DNA from: an uncultured Clostridia bacterium
GTDB taxonomy: Bacteria; Bacillota; Clostridia; Oscillospirales; Ruminococcaceae
NCBI GenBank assembly: GCA_948473085.1
Contig: CAOKWH010000011.1
Location: 1 to 64,000 of the forward strand
Direction of reading: 5' to 3'
DNA: 64,000 bases
A program made the translations under genes and the position numbers. Shown in pieces: positions 62,544 through 64,000 of this stretch; the stretch's first letter is position 1; the number at the start of each line of letters is the position of its first letter. The notes beneath the pieces are model-generated. The model searched no databases and had not been told where the DNA came from. It worked only from the letters and a program-made list of their open reading frames with translations.

Positions 62544-62579
62544 AAAAACCGTGGGTACAAAGAGTATCCACGGTTTTTA
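62544..62579. terminator. Terminator after tag
   Basis: AAAAACCGTGG pairs with CCACGGTTTTT around a 13-nt loop, between convergent genes. Confidence 0.75.
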
Positions 62580-62585
62580 GATGGA

Positions 62586-63977
62586 TTATCCCATCCGGCG
62601 CAGCCCTTTGGGATAGTGGTTTTTGAGAATTCCGCCGGAGGCTTTACCCCACCCCAGAGAAAAGGAATCCACCGTTATGAGGGTATAACCCGATAGGGCG
62701 GAGTCAATAGGGATGGTTTCCCCGCGCAGATAGGCCAAAAGGTGGGGGTCATCAGAGGAAAAGTTCAGCTTGCGCACAACCTGCCCCGGTTTTAGAAACA
62801 GGGCCAGGGCGTGGTCCGGTTCAAAGCGGCCCTTTTTCAGCTGGCCCAGAGCCAATCCGGCTCGGAGTACCCGCAGGCCGTCCAGCTCGTTGCCTGCATG
62901 CACTGCATCCGGCAGGGCATAGAGGGTGTCACCGAACAACGCCAGCTCCCCGGGAATGGGGGCTAAGAGGGTATCCCTACAAAACTGTTCCCAGGTGGCA
63001 AGGTCGGGTTTGGCAGCCTTTTTGTTCTGCTGGTTCCGGGTGGGCGCTGCCGGAAAAGGGGCAGTATGCCCACTGGTTCCTTCCCGGAGGAGCAGTGCCA
63101 CAAAGTGCCCCTCCCCAGCTAACCGGTGGGGGAACAGGCGGTGGGTAAGTTCCAGCCCAGAGCAAGGCTCTGATATCCAGCCTGGCTGTCCCGGCAGGCT
63201 TCCAGGGCAGTCGGGCAGGGGAGCGAGCTTAAAATCCGGATGCCGGGATAAAAAACGGCAGAGACTGCCCTCATCCTCCTCTGGTGCAAAGGTGCAGGTG
63301 GAATAAAGAAGGCGGCCGCCGGGGGCCAGCATACGAGCGGCTTCCTCTAAGATTTCGTCCTGGCGGGCGGCGCAAAGGGCCACATTTTGCAAGCTCCACT
63401 CGGCAACGGCTGTTTTGTCCTTCCGGAACATCCCTTCCCCGGAGCAGGGGGCGTCCACCACAACTACATCAAAGTATCCAGGGAAACGCTGGGAGAGCCG
63501 AGCCGGGCTTTCATTTGTAACAAGGATGTTGCGCAGCCCCATCCGTTCCATATTCCGGGAGAGGGTTCTGGCGCGGTCGGGGTGGATTTCGTTGGATACC
63601 AGCAGACCAGTATCCCCCAGCAGCGAGGCCAGATGGCTGCTTTTTCCGCCGGGGGCGGCACATAGGTCCAGTACCCGCTGCCCAGGCAGTGGAGCAGCGG
63701 CTTCGGCCACTGCCATGGCGCTGGGTTCCTGGATATAATATACTCCGGCATCGTGCCAAGGGTGCAGGCCGGGCCGGCTTTCGTGCAAATAATGATACCC
63801 ACTGGGGCACCAGTCCACCGGTTCCACCGGAAAGGGGAGGGACAGGTTGGCTGGCGCTTTGCACCGGTTCAGCCGCAGGCCGCGGCAGGGGGGCTGTTCC
63901 AAGCTGGCGCAAAAGGCCGGATAGTCTTCTCCCAGTAGCTGCTGCATACGCTGGGCAAATTCTTTGGGCAGATTCAG
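62586..63977 (-). CDS. RsmF-type rRNA (cytosine-C5) methyltransferase
   Basis: The protein has the NOL1/NOP2/Sun methyltransferase core: VLDLCAAPGGKSSHLA (SAM), DAPCSGEGMFRK and YSTCTFAPEEDEG with the two catalytic cysteines, and a C-terminal domain as in RsmF. Homology-like sequence NLPKEFAQR continues upstream of the first ATG (63947). The only start codon with a good site (AAAGGAG, 9 bp) is a CTG at 63977, which I use with caution. The stop is at 62586. Confidence 0.85.
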   Translation of the reverse strand: MNLPKEFAQRMQQLLGEDYPAFCASLEQPPCRGLRLNRCKAPANLSLPFPVEPVDWCPSGYHYLHESRPGLHPWHDAGVYYIQEPSAMAVAEAAAPLPGQRVLDLCAAPGGKSSHLASLLGDTGLLVSNEIHPDRARTLSRNMERMGLRNILVTNESPARLSQRFPGYFDVVVVDAPCSGEGMFRKDKTAVAEWSLQNVALCAARQDEILEEAARMLAPGGRLLYSTCTFAPEEDEGSLCRFLSRHPDFKLAPLPDCPGSLPGQPGWISEPCSGLELTHRLFPHRLAGEGHFVALLLREGTSGHTAPFPAAPTRNQQNKKAAKPDLATWEQFCRDTLLAPIPGELALFGDTLYALPDAVHAGNELDGLRVLRAGLALGQLKKGRFEPDHALALFLKPGQVVRKLNFSSDDPHLLAYLRGETIPIDSALSGYTLITVDSFSLGWGKASGGILKNHYPKGLRRMG

Positions 63978-64000
63978 AAAAATCCTCTCCTTTATGTCAA

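Noticed and set aside
1..64000. CRISPR arrays, rRNA and tRNA genes
   Set aside because: No regularly spaced direct repeats and no conserved tRNA or rRNA sequence were seen by eye; a tRNAscan-SE and CRISPR search would be decisive.

Overview
The window looks like the chromosome of an endospore-forming, anaerobic Clostridia member of the Oscillospiraceae/Ruminococcaceae type. The evidence is a fatty-acid operon built on FabK, an IspH-ribosomal S1 fusion gene, a tricistronic GerA-type germinant receptor, adjacent spoIVB and spo0A, rubredoxin, a PflX-like radical SAM protein and AGGAGG-type ribosome binding sites. Genes are moderately GC-rich and densely packed. I found no rRNA, tRNA or CRISPR array.

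Layout. 1-1000: relics of a mobilizable element (a relaxase fragment and a truncated cargo gene) and an orphan promoter-terminator unit. 1137-9611: radC, the SOS-controlled uvrB-uvrA pair, rubredoxin, a small-membrane-protein/HTH operon, and a DUF5131 radical-SAM-like gene under a LexA-type box. 9739-19667: an unknown membrane protein and a 57-residue membrane peptide, a cluster of palindromes, coaX, a DUF5058 two-gene permease, glycosyltransferase, TlpA-like lipoprotein, DegV, a D-cysteine desulfhydrase-like enzyme and chorismate mutase. 19920-25264: operon rpiR, flavoprotein, cmk, plsC, ispH-S1. 25799-29017: lipoprotein (DUF4358), MBOAT and DHHW genes, an envelope-polymer acyl-transfer set. 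29301-39488: a complete acc/fab operon (acpP, accB, accC, accD, accA, fabH, fabK, an NPD-type flavoprotein, fabD, fabG, fabF, fabZ) with FabT-like palindromes at its head. 39702-45185: BrnQ, a membrane ferredoxin/MBL/PflX operon and CorA. 45190-48000: an AT-richer accessory stretch with small acidic proteins and a roughly 500-bp element bounded by 25-bp inverted repeats and 9-bp direct repeats. 48025-53035: rlmD, a 2-hydroxyacid dehydrogenase, a second DegV and nrdR. 53130-60920: DUF421/DUF4363, gerABC, a SLOG protein, spoIVB and spo0A. 61378-64000: the LexA-boxed alkylation repair pair ogt-tag, and an RsmF-type methyltransferase.

How it fits together. Three separate transcription units carry a GAAC-N4-GTTC-like box next to a sigma-A promoter (uvrBA, the DUF5131 gene, ogt-tag). 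This points to a local SOS regulon that includes one enzyme of unknown function. Envelope lipid synthesis (plsC, acc/fab) and sporulation/germination (spo0A, spoIVB, gerABC) are the other main themes. The least explained items are the SOS-linked DUF5131 protein, the inverted-repeat element with its 92-residue gene, the 5' leader at 25722-25801 that appears to hide a ribosome binding site, and the nested palindrome cluster at 11602-11781.
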